Source: Methanomicrobiales archaeon
GTDB taxonomy: Archaea; Halobacteriota; Methanomicrobia; Methanomicrobiales; Methanoculleaceae
Assembly: GCA_012511245.1 (NCBI GenBank)
Contig: JAAZGM010000169.1
Location: 1 to 7,817, forward strand
Reading direction: 5' to 3'
Length of the DNA: 7,817 bases
The translations under genes were made by a program, and so were the position numbers. The notes beneath the pieces are model-generated. The model did not search any database. It was given only the letters and a program-made list of their open reading frames with translations, and had not been told where the DNA came from. Positions 1 through 5,827 of this stretch are shown piece after piece. Within the stretch, counting starts at the first letter, position 1, and each line of letters begins with the position of its first letter.

Positions 1-501
1 TCGTTTCCTAACCGGCTCGGGAAAGGGGGCGGGATCGCCGCCGGGTTCCGGGAGGCGTAGTCTGCATACGCGAGCTACATGGATGCCGACGGTTCGACGT
101 CTTTCTCGGAGTTGGAGCGGCTGTTTGACCGCCTCGTGGCCGCCGACGCCGCCATCGGGTCGCGCTGGCTTCCTGGCTCCGTCCTCCCCGTTCCACAGGG
201 GTTCCGGCGCCGGGTCGAGAGCCGGCTCTTCAACCTCGTGACCAGGGCGCTCTTCGGCCTCGACTACCGGGACACCCAGTGCGGCGCAAAGGCCTTCCGG
301 CGGGAGGCGCTTGAGAGAGTTCTCCCTTTCATCCGGTCGACGGGGTTTGAGTTCGACGTCGAACTCCTCTGGCGGCTACGAAAGAGCGGCTACCGGGTGG
401 AGGAAGTCCCGATCACCTGGGAGAACCGGGATGAGTCGAAGGTGGGGACGGGGGATGCAAAAGAGATGCTCTCTGGGATGATCCGGCTCCGGTTCGGGTG
501 A
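1..501 (+). pseudogene. GT2 family glycosyltransferase (dolichyl-phosphate sugar synthase-like), 5' end outside window, interrupted by in-frame TAG
   Basis: Family role: transfer of a sugar from a nucleotide-sugar to a polyprenyl phosphate on the cytoplasmic membrane face, feeding protein glycosylation. Frame 1 is open from base 1 and gives a GT2-like stretch (NRLGKGGGIAAGFREA), then TAG at 58-60, then SAYASYMDADGST, which carries the DxD metal/nucleotide-binding motif. It continues through GSRW, a DTQCGAKAF segment, FEFDVELL and EVPITW, all typical of Alg5/AglJ-like enzymes, to TGA at 499-501. Family similarity on both sides of TAG stays in one frame with normal spacing, so one codon has become a stop rather than a frameshift. 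The ATG at 79-81 is the Met inside the MDADGST motif; it has no Shine-Dalgarno sequence, and starting there would remove the N-terminal half of the nucleotide-binding fold. An automatic annotation might list 79-501 as a 140-residue gene. Alternatives are a sequencing error or readthrough. The family is fairly sure; the exact sugar is not known. Confidence 0.75.
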
Positions 502-739
502 AGAATAAGTTTAGTCCACCTGTGGAATCTCGATGATCCGGTCAACGACCGCCGCTGGCAAAAAAGCCGGTTTGGTCAAACGTTGCTTTGTTTATGGGGT
601 ATTCCTTCTGTGAAATCTGCATCGGCGATGCCAATGGCGTAGTGATCCCGGATCCTCTGGCTCGTGATCCGGCCGAGATGTCATCCCCGCCGTCCTCATC
701 CCTGCGGTATACGATCATCTGGTGCTTTGATTTACATAT

Positions 740-773
740 CTCCGCCTGAAGAGAGATTATCTGGCAGGCGGAG
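740..773. repeat. 9-bp perfect inverted repeat (stem-loop or operator)
   Basis: The left arm ctccgcctg at 740-748 is the exact reverse complement of caggcggag at 765-773, with a 16-base loop, and one further T-G pair extends the stem. No T-run follows on either strand, so it is not an obvious terminator. It lies about 90 bases before the HD-domain gene and directly beside a TATA-like sequence at 731-739. It could be a protein-binding dyad or an RNA hairpin; function is not known. Confidence 0.5.
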
Positions 774-817
774 GAGATCGTTAGAGACGGGCTGAGATCT
801 CCGGAACAAACCGCCGG

Positions 818-826
818 GTTTTAAGG
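818..826 (+). promoter_or_regulatory. Possible TATA box for HD-domain gene
   Basis: The stretch gttttaagg is the most A/T-rich point just upstream of the HD gene. With the usual archaeal spacing of about 26 bases, transcription would begin near 848, leaving a leader of about 13 bases before the GTG at 861 that contains GGTGG at 852-856. It would also put the TTG at 840 outside the transcript. The match to the consensus is weak. Confidence 0.25.
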
Positions 827-860
827 ATCTCCGCGCAAATTGACTCTTCACGGTGGTCTG

Positions 861-1814
861 GTGTTTGAGAAGACGATCTACGTGGAGGAGATCAACGGCG
901 GGGTGCAGGTCGATGCGCCTTTCGTTGTGGATGCAGTAGAACTCCGGGATAAGAAGGGCGGCAAGTACATCCAGCTCGCCATATCCGACCGGACAGGCCG
1001 GGGGGCCTGCAAGGTCTGGGGAACTTCCGACCAGACCGTGGAGCAGATCGAGGCGTTCTGCCGCGCGATCCAGGTTGGGGAGGTCTACCGGATAAAGGGC
1101 TACGCAAAGGAGTTCAACGGCGCCTGTGAGGTGAACGTGAACGACGGGATCGCCTTTTTCGCCGACCCGATGCCGCCGGAGGCGCTCGACTCCTCCGCTT
1201 TCGTCTATACACCCGTCGATGCCGGGAGCGTCCGGGAAGGGCTTGCCCATATGGCCGCCCGAATCGAAGACCAGGGGGTATACGCCCTTGTTGCGCGGGT
1301 GATGAACGATGCGCCGGGTTTTCTCGATGTTCCCGCGGCGAAACGCCGACATCACGCCTATATGGGGGGACTTGCGGAGCACACCCTTGAGACCGCGGAG
1401 ATCGCGCTCTCGATCGCGGGCACCGTCCGCCGGGGGGAGATGGATACCGATGTCATTCTCGCCGGAGCCCTCCTCCACGATCTCGGGAAGGCGGCCTGTT
1501 TCCGCCGCCAGGGGTTCTCCTTCGTCGCGCTTCCCGGTTACTCACTCGTCGGGCACACCGCGCTCGGGGCTGCCGCGCTCATGAAGTTCTCCGCCGGCGT
1601 CGACCCGGCGCGGTTCAACCACATCCTCCACATCGTGATGTCGCACCACGGCCCCCACGGTGAGGTCCAGCCCCGGACGCCCGAGGCCTGGGCGGTTCAC
1701 TTCGCCGACAACGCGAGCGCCACCCTCCGGAGCATCTGTGACGATGTCCGGGGGCTCGAACCCGGGGAGGAGCGGCCAGGGGCGTTGACGCGGCAGATGG
1801 TCTACCGGTTCTAA
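861..1814 (+). CDS. OB-fold and HD-domain protein, YhaM-like 3'-5' exoribonuclease family
   Basis: Likely a metal-dependent phosphohydrolase acting on nucleic acid. The order of domains, an N-terminal OB fold then an HD domain, is that of bacterial YhaM, a cytoplasmic 3'-5' exoribonuclease. Counting from GTG 861 (317 residues), the OB fold covers about 5-105 (YIQLAISDRTG, CKVWG, GEVYRIKGYA). The HD metal ligands are visible: H164/H165 and H174 (HHAYMGGLAEH), H206-D207 (LLHDLGK), H232, H262-H263 (VMSHHG) and D283 (HFAD). All expected residues are present, so it should be active. Start choice: GTG at 861 begins VFEKTIYVEEI, close to where the OB fold starts, and has GGTGG four bases upstream; TTG at 840 would add seven residues without homology value. 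It is convergent with copA, 20 bases apart at the stops. RNA as substrate is inferred from the family, and some archaeal members are simply called HD-domain hydrolases. Confidence 0.85.
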   Translation: MFEKTIYVEEINGGVQVDAPFVVDAVELRDKKGGKYIQLAISDRTGRGACKVWGTSDQTVEQIEAFCRAIQVGEVYRIKGYAKEFNGACEVNVNDGIAFFADPMPPEALDSSAFVYTPVDAGSVREGLAHMAARIEDQGVYALVARVMNDAPGFLDVPAAKRRHHAYMGGLAEHTLETAEIALSIAGTVRRGEMDTDVILAGALLHDLGKAACFRRQGFSFVALPGYSLVGHTALGAAALMKFSAGVDPARFNHILHIVMSHHGPHGEVQPRTPEAWAVHFADNASATLRSICDDVRGLEPGEERPGALTRQMVYRF

Positions 1815-1834
1815 AAGGGAGGGAGAGCGCCCCC

Positions 1835-4285
1835 TCACCCCTCTATAGCGCTCCCTCTCTTCGCCGGAGGCGTATACGTCCTGAGCATCAGCGAGAGCGA
1901 GACGACCGTCACCGACGAGAGGGCCATCGCGAGCCCTGCAAGTTCCGGACGGAAGGTGATGCCGAAGAAGGGGTAGAGCACGCCCGCTGCAAGGGGGATG
2001 AGGGCGGAGTTGTAGGCAAACGCCCAGAAGAGGTTCTGCTTGATCCGGCTCATCACCTTCCGGGAGAGTTCGATGGCCGCGACGGCGTCGATGAGATCGT
2101 CGCGGATGAGGACGATATCGGCACTCTCGATCGCGACGTCGGTCCCGCTCCCTATCGCGATCCCGACGTCCGCCTGCGCAAGCGCCGGTGCGTCGTTGAT
2201 CCCGTCGCCGACGAACGCCACGACCTCGCCCTTCTCCTGGAGGCTCTTGACCTCCCGCGCCTTGTCACCGGGCAGCACTCCTGCATGGACGTTCTCGATA
2301 CCGGCCTCCCGCGCGATGGCGTTCGCCGTCCGCTCGTTGTCGCCGGTGATCATCGTGACCGAGAGACCCATCCGTTTCAGTTCCGCGATCGCCCCCTTCG
2401 CCGTCGGTTTCAGGGTATCCGCAACAGCGATGATGCCCGCAAACTCAGCCCCGGCGGCGACGAGGACCGCCGTCTTCCCCGTATCCTGGAACGCAGCCAT
2501 CCGCTTTTCCACCTCATCCGGGACGGTGATACCGTGCTCCTCGATGAACGGCCGGTTCCCGACCAGGACCTCTGTTCCTTCCACCAGAGCGCTCACTCCC
2601 CGGCCGCCGAAGGCGCGGAACCGCTCCGATGCGGGGACGGTGATCCCGGCGGACTCTGCCCGCCGCACGACCGCCTCACCGAGCGGGTGCTCCGAGTTCT
2701 TCTCGACCGCCGCTGCGACCGAGACCAGCCGGTCCTCTGGCATCCCGAACGCGACGATATCGGTGACGTCCGGCCGCCCCCGGGTGAGCGTCCCGGTCTT
2801 GTCGAAGACGGCCGTGGTCAGGCCCTCGGAGATCTCAAGCGCTTCGCCGTTCCTGATCAACAGACCGAGTTCGGCGCCCCTCCCGATCCCGACCGTCACG
2901 GCGGTCGGTGTGGCGAGACCGAGTGCGCAGGGGCAGGCGACGACCAGGATGGATATCAGCACTGTGAGCGCAAAGAGGAGGGTTTCATCGAGGGCAAAGT
3001 ACCAGACGAGGAAGGCGATGGTGGCGATCGCAAGGACGGTCGGGATGAAGTAGGAGACCGCGACGTCGGCGATCCGCTGCACCGGGGGCTTTGATCCCTG
3101 GGCATCGCGGACGAGGCGGATGATCTGCGAGAGAACCATGTCCTTCCCGATCTTCTCCGCCCTGACCCGGAGGACGCCGTTCACGTTCAGGGTGCCGCCG
3201 ACGACCTCATCGCCCTCTCGTTTGCCGACCGGGATGGATTCACCGGTGATCATCGACTCATCGACCGAACTCTCGCCGCCCACGACCATCCCATCCACCG
3301 GGATCTTCTCCCCCGGCCTGACCAGGAGGATGTCGCCGACGACGACCGCTTCGATGGCGACCTCGACCTCTTTATCGTCCCGGATCACCGTCGCGGTCTT
3401 TGGTCGGAGGCCGACGAGATTCTTGATGGCATCAGACGTTCTCCCCTTCGCCCGCGCCTCAAGATATCGCCCGAGCGTCAGGAATGCCGCGAGCATCACC
3501 GCGGTCTCGTAGAAGTTGAAGTCGGGCGTGAGGACGATGCCAAACGTCCCGAGGAGGCTTGCGCCATAAGCGACGCCGATCCCCATCGCGTACATGACGT
3601 CCATCGTCAGCGATCGGTTCCGGAGCGCGGCGGCCGCGGCCTTGAAGATGGGGGCGCTGACGTAGAGAAAGACCGGCAGGGTTATGATGAGCATGACCAG
3701 GTTCACGGAGACCGGGAGGGCGTCCGCCCCGGGCATCCCGAGGATCATGTAGAAGAAGAGCGGGATGCTCACCGCAAGCCCGACGGTGAACCGGCGGAAT
3801 TTATCCCGGAGGTCTTCCTCGTGCATCCTGGCCTCGGTGTCCGCGGAAACCTCCTCCATAAGCCCGAGATACTGGTACCCGGCGCCCTCGACGGCGCCCC
3901 GGATCTCGGATGTTGTGACGAGTGCAGGGTTGTAGACGATGTGCGCGGTCTCGGTCGCAAGGTTGATCTGTGCCTCGTAGACCCCTTCGAGCGCGGTGAG
4001 CGCGGTCTCAGCCACCCTGGCGCAGGAGGCGCAATGCATCCCACCGATCCTGATGATGATCTCGTCGCGTAAGACTGTGAAACCGGCAGCAGCAACCGTC
4101 TGTTCGAGATCTGCAAGGGTTGCCTTAGCCGGATCGTACTCGACCACAGCCGTCCCGGTCGCGAAGTTCACCCGGGCGTCCGAGACATCTTCCCGTCCCT
4201 GGAGAGCGCGTTCGAGGTTGAGGGCGCAGGATGCACAGTGCATCCCGGCGATCTTCAGTTCTGCCTTTCGTTTTTCCTCCGGCAT
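1835..4285 (-). CDS. copA: Cu(I)-exporting P-type ATPase CopA
   Basis: Integral membrane pump that expels Cu(I) (or Ag(I)) at the cost of ATP. The 816-residue product has two N-terminal heavy-metal-binding domains, each with GMHCASC (C17/C20 and C85/C88), then about eight membrane helices (roughly 166-186, 191-211, 229-251, 257-275, 408-430, 436-460, 750-770, 776-797). The actuator domain has TGES (347-350), helix 6 the CPC metal site (451-453), the P domain the phosphorylated Asp D495 in DKTGTLT, and the N domain the SEHPLG motif (531-536). TGDN (647-650) and GDGINDAP (693-700) complete the hinge. Y758-N759 and M787 with S790-S791 are the other Cu(I) ligands of the P1B-1 class, so copper rather than zinc is expected. 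Start choice: an upstream ATG at 4408 would add 41 residues without homology, whereas ATG 4285 lies about 27 bases from a TATA box and directly opens the first metal-binding domain. No copper chaperone or regulator gene lies beside it. Confidence 0.95.
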   Translation of the reverse strand: MPEEKRKAELKIAGMHCASCALNLERALQGREDVSDARVNFATGTAVVEYDPAKATLADLEQTVAAAGFTVLRDEIIIRIGGMHCASCARVAETALTALEGVYEAQINLATETAHIVYNPALVTTSEIRGAVEGAGYQYLGLMEEVSADTEARMHEEDLRDKFRRFTVGLAVSIPLFFYMILGMPGADALPVSVNLVMLIITLPVFLYVSAPIFKAAAAALRNRSLTMDVMYAMGIGVAYGASLLGTFGIVLTPDFNFYETAVMLAAFLTLGRYLEARAKGRTSDAIKNLVGLRPKTATVIRDDKEVEVAIEAVVVGDILLVRPGEKIPVDGMVVGGESSVDESMITGESIPVGKREGDEVVGGTLNVNGVLRVRAEKIGKDMVLSQIIRLVRDAQGSKPPVQRIADVAVSYFIPTVLAIATIAFLVWYFALDETLLFALTVLISILVVACPCALGLATPTAVTVGIGRGAELGLLIRNGEALEISEGLTTAVFDKTGTLTRGRPDVTDIVAFGMPEDRLVSVAAAVEKNSEHPLGEAVVRRAESAGITVPASERFRAFGGRGVSALVEGTEVLVGNRPFIEEHGITVPDEVEKRMAAFQDTGKTAVLVAAGAEFAGIIAVADTLKPTAKGAIAELKRMGLSVTMITGDNERTANAIAREAGIENVHAGVLPGDKAREVKSLQEKGEVVAFVGDGINDAPALAQADVGIAIGSGTDVAIESADIVLIRDDLIDAVAAIELSRKVMSRIKQNLFWAFAYNSALIPLAAGVLYPFFGITFRPELAGLAMALSSVTVVSLSLMLRTYTPPAKRGSAIEG

Positions 4286-4308
4286 AATCTGTTCATCGCT
4301 TTGTGGGG

Positions 4309-4316
4309 ATAAATAT
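4309..4316 (-). promoter_or_regulatory. TATA box of copA, predicting a leaderless transcript
   Basis: Read on the minus strand this is atatttat, preceded by purine-containing cag. Its centre is about 27 bases upstream of the copA ATG (4285), the standard archaeal TATA-to-start distance, so transcription should begin at or next to the start codon. There is no GGAGG-like site in front of that ATG, which agrees with leaderless translation. Confidence 0.6.
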
Positions 4317-4322
4317 CTGCAC

Positions 4323-4336
4323 CTGTCTTCGAACAG
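4323..4336. promoter_or_regulatory. Possible operator dyad next to the copA TATA box
   Basis: The sequence ctgtcttcgaacag has matching ends, ctgt and acag, around a six-base core and sits six bases beyond the TATA box on its upstream side. Overlapping cagctg and ctgcag palindromes follow at 4335-4342. The place suits an activator or metal-responsive regulator, but a dyad this short can arise by chance. Confidence 0.2.
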
Positions 4337-4393
4337 CTGCAGCCACACGCGAGCGGTGGAGGGGCCTGAGAGCGCGGATACGGACGCACCTTG

Positions 4394-4419
4394 GTATATA
4401 CAAAACATTATTATATTAA
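4394..4419 (+). promoter_or_regulatory. TATA region for the first HEAT-repeat gene
   Basis: Two A/T-rich elements stand out from GC-rich surroundings: the palindrome gtatatac at 4394-4401 and ttatattaa at 4411-4419. They predict transcription starts near 4424 and 4441, giving leaders of about 29 or 12 bases before the ATG at 4453. Because the first is a palindrome it could in principle be read both ways, but copA has a better placed TATA box of its own. Confidence 0.45.
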
Positions 4420-4442
4420 TTTCCGGATACTATCGCCCACCC

Positions 4443-4449
4443 GGAGGTG
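4443..4449 (+). promoter_or_regulatory. Ribosome binding site of first HEAT-repeat gene
   Basis: GGAGGTG matches the archaeal anti-Shine-Dalgarno sequence well. The GGAGG core is five bases before ATG 4453. It overlaps the GTG at 4447, which therefore cannot be the start, and it leaves GTG 4456 as a less likely alternative. Confidence 0.65.
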
Positions 4450-4452
4450 GTT

Positions 4453-5199
4453 ATGGTGCAGGGAAGGAACGATCCAGCAGGAGAAAAGCGGTATGGCGGT
4501 GAACGAACGGCGTCGGGAGCGGATATCAGCAACCTGACCGATATGCTGCGGAATGGCGATCCGACCGATCGCCGGAGCGCTGCCCTCGCCCTCGGTGCGC
4601 TCGGGGAGTGGCGGGCAGTGGACGCCCTGATCCGGGCACTCGTCGACCCGGCGCAGGGTGTCAGAGAAGCGGCGGCAAACGCGCTCGTCATGATCGGGAC
4701 GCCGGCGGTCGACCCGCTGATCGCTCTCCTCGAGCGCCGTGAAGTCGGGCATGGGGAGGGGCTGACACAGGTAGATCTCCTCGGAGGGGTCGAGGGCATA
4801 CCGCCTGCAAAAAGAACTCTCCTGCACGGCGGAGGGATTGTGCAGCATGATCTCTTCGGCGGTCCGGGGGGTATCAGCTCGGAAAAGAGCCTTCGACACC
4901 CCGGGATTGCACAGCACGATCTCTTCGGCGGCCCGGAGGATGCCAAAGAGCATGAGGCACTCTTTCCCGGTGCACTGAGGGCGAGCGTGGTTTCAGAAGG
5001 CATCCTCCCCGGTGCGGGGATACGGCGTGCTTATGCTGCTGTCATCCTTGGCGAGATCGCCGACCCCGCGGTAGAGAGGGTTCTCACCCGGGCACTCTCT
5101 GATCCCGAGCCCGGTGTGCGGCGGGCGGCTGAGGATGGTATGGTGCGGTTTCGGGAAAAACGCGGGATGACCACAGAGACCCCGCCGGCGCCCCGGTGA
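4453..5199 (+). CDS. HEAT-repeat (PBS-lyase type) protein with a central triple-repeat insertion
   Basis: Probable cytoplasmic scaffold; no catalytic motif, signal peptide or membrane segment is seen. Of 248 residues, about 25-93 form two HEAT repeats (RRSAALALGALGEWRAVDAL, then VREAAANALVMIGTPAVDPL) and about 189-235 a further one to two (RRAYAAVILGEIADPAVERV, VRRAAEDGM). Between them lies an insertion of about 95 residues, not HEAT-like, with three tandem units starting at Q106, Q131 and Q154: QVDLLGG, QHDLFGG, QHDLFGG. Each unit is 23-25 residues, contains a Lys about 11-14 residues in, and the first two end with H-x-G-I or similar. The flanking HEAT parts match the protein at 5953-6861 closely, and the break is at the same point, so the two are paralogues. 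This one lacks the last HEAT repeats. Differences between units two and three are largely synonymous, which supports this reading frame. It is divergent from copA, 167 bases between starts. Function is not known. Confidence 0.85.
   Translation: MVQGRNDPAGEKRYGGERTASGADISNLTDMLRNGDPTDRRSAALALGALGEWRAVDALIRALVDPAQGVREAAANALVMIGTPAVDPLIALLERREVGHGEGLTQVDLLGGVEGIPPAKRTLLHGGGIVQHDLFGGPGGISSEKSLRHPGIAQHDLFGGPEDAKEHEALFPGALRASVVSEGILPGAGIRRAYAAVILGEIADPAVERVLTRALSDPEPGVRRAAEDGMVRFREKRGMTTETPPAPR
4768..4980 (+). repeat. Three imperfect tandem repeats inside HEAT gene (periods 75 and 69 bases)
   Basis: Equivalent CAG codons fall at 4768, 4843 and 4912. The strongest pair is 4834-4867 against 4903-4936: 30 of 34 bases agree, and the differences are three synonymous or conservative codon changes (His CAT/CAC, Gly GGT/GGC, Val GTG/Ala GCA). 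The first copy shares about 15 of 20 bases in the Q-x-D-L-x-G-G core. Both periods are multiples of three, so copy number can change without breaking the frame. Confidence 0.8.
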
Positions 5200-5218
5200 T
5201 GCCGGAGCGAACCATCCA

Positions 5219-5224
5219 TTTTTT
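5219..5224 (+). terminator. T-run terminator after first HEAT gene
   Basis: Six consecutive T residues lie 20 bases after the stop codon at 5197-5199, in otherwise GC-rich DNA. Archaeal RNA polymerase terminates at such runs without needing a hairpin, so this probably ends the first HEAT transcript. Confidence 0.45.
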
Positions 5225-5250
5225 GGCGTGCCGGAGTATCTGCGGACCAG

Positions 5251-5288
5251 AGAACCGTCGTGGGGGCGGTAGAACCGGGAGTATATAT
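5251..5288 (+). promoter_or_regulatory. Orphan TATA box with upstream direct repeats
   Basis: The stretch gtatatat at 5281-5288 is one of the best TATA matches in the window and predicts a transcript start near 5311. Two copies of agaaccg, at 5251-5257 and 5271-5277, are 20 bases apart start to start, about two helical turns, and end three bases before the TATA box. That layout suits an activator site. No gene starts within 50 bases of the predicted start. Confidence 0.4.
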
Positions 5289-5345
5289 GGGTGGACCTCA
5301 CAAGTTAGACACCTTAGGCGCCCCGGGTGCAGCCATGACCCTGAA

Positions 5346-5375
5346 CTCCGGGAGAGGCATACCGCCTCTTCGGAG
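5346..5375 (+). ncRNA. Stem-loop of a possible small RNA or 5' leader
   Basis: An outer stem of five pairs (ctccg 5346-5350 with cggag 5371-5375) and an inner stem of six (agaggc 5353-5358 with gcctct 5364-5369) close a five-base loop, separated by a small GG/T internal loop. It begins about 35 bases after the start predicted from the TATA box at 5281. No known RNA family was recognised, so only the structure is supported. Confidence 0.25.
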
Positions 5376-5575
5376 CACTCTGATGTGGGTCTTCACATTC
5401 CTGACTGTACAAGAGAGCAGCCGCCGGGCATAGATCTATTCCGGGCGTGACGATATGCCGCGCAAGGGGGTCGGACCGGCGGGCAGTCTCTACCACCCCC
5501 GGGGGAAAGACCGCTCCATCGTTCTCTTACGAGTTTTGCCGGTGTTGGCGGTTGCCTATCCTGAACAGCGAGCCC

Positions 5576-5580
5576 GGAGG
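5576..5580 (+). promoter_or_regulatory. Ribosome binding site choosing the zinc-ribbon start
   Basis: GGAGG lies four bases before ATG 5585. The next in-frame ATG, at 5621, has no comparable site, so 5585 is preferred for the small zinc-ribbon protein. Confidence 0.5.
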
Positions 5581-5584
5581 AGAC

Positions 5585-5776
5585 ATGGGATCTCTTTTCC
5601 GGGTTCAAGAGAGTTATACCATGACAGCAGAAACAACCGGAAACTATGCCATCTATTTCTGTGGCAAATGCCATCACCGATGGGAAGGAGAATCTACCAG
5701 TAGACCCGTCAAATGTCCGATATGTCGAAACTACAGCACCATCGGACGGACGGAACCGAGACGCCGGTGGAGGTAG
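5585..5776 (+). CDS. Small zinc-ribbon protein, function unknown
   Basis: A 63-residue soluble protein with two CxxC knuckles: C26-GK-C29 (YFCGKCHHRW) and C44-PI-C47 (VKCPICRNYS), fourteen residues between them. This is a compact zinc ribbon, binding one Zn(II) through four Cys, and such folds usually contact nucleic acid or a partner protein. The tail is basic (RRRWR). ATG 5585 has GGAGG upstream; ATG 5621 would give 51 residues and keeps the whole zinc site. The same frame is open further upstream to 5447, but that part has low-quality composition and no ribosome site. It sits between two HEAT-repeat genes and may be read from the TATA box at 5281, which would give a leader of about 275 bases. 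The name of the family was not recognised. Confidence 0.6.
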   Translation: MGSLFRVQESYTMTAETTGNYAIYFCGKCHHRWEGESTSRPVKCPICRNYSTIGRTEPRRRWR

Positions 5777-5827
5777 TGACGGGCGTTGCCGTGAGTCCGG
5801 GAAGCCATGTGCGACCGGAATTGCACG

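Larger units (their letters stand above)
502..860. other. Intergenic spacer between glycosyltransferase and HD-domain gene
   Basis: About 360 bases without a convincing gene. It holds an inverted repeat (740-773), a TATA-like stretch at 731-739 (tttacatat), another at 818-826 ahead of the HD gene, and an A-tract at 560-565. On the minus strand a 58-codon frame runs from an ATG at 716-718 to a stop at 542-544, and a second open frame of 34 codons overlaps it (576-680). Neither has a clear ribosome site or a recognisable domain, so both are left uncalled. The spacer could be decayed coding DNA. Confidence 0.5.
5200..5584. other. Intergenic spacer with promoter and stem-loop, possible small RNA or long leader
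   Basis: No convincing protein gene. In order it holds a T-run (5219-5224), two direct copies of agaaccg (5251, 5271), a strong TATA box (5281-5288), a two-part hairpin (5346-5375), a small hairpin at 5383-5398 (atgtg/cacat), a 10-base palindrome atagatctat (5430-5439) and another, cccccggggg (5496-5505). A 32-codon frame at 5335-5433 has no ribosome site. The arrangement suits an RNA starting near 5311 that either ends here or runs on into the zinc-ribbon gene. Confidence 0.35.

Noticed and set aside
79..501. Glycosyltransferase starting at ATG 79
   Set aside because: The ATG is part of the conserved MDADGST motif, has no ribosome site, and GT2-like sequence continues upstream in the same frame beyond the TAG.
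553..573. Hairpin gctggc/gccggt around an A6 loop as a terminator for the glycosyltransferase
   Set aside because: The stem needs two G-T pairs and is followed by only three T residues, so it is too weak to call.
732..1478. 248-codon minus-strand frame over the HD-domain gene
   Set aside because: It lies antisense to a well supported gene with intact HD motifs and has no recognisable domain; it is a by-product of GC-rich codon use.
2040..3053. 337-codon plus-strand frame inside copA
   Set aside because: Antisense to a canonical CopA with all motifs; its composition is Ser/Ala/Thr/Arg-rich, as expected for a shadow frame.
4411..4953. Minus-strand frame with repeated EEI-x-L-x-N-P motifs
   Set aside because: It is the reverse of the HEAT-protein repeat. 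Copy differences are silent in the plus frame but change residues in this one, so the plus frame is the coding one.
4768..4980. CRISPR-like array
   Set aside because: Only three degenerate copies with periods of 75 and 69 bases, all within one open frame and encoding a repeated peptide; no cas genes nearby.
5335..5433. 32-codon plus-strand frame after the orphan TATA box
   Set aside because: No ribosome site, no domain, and it overlaps the stem-loop; too little to call a gene.
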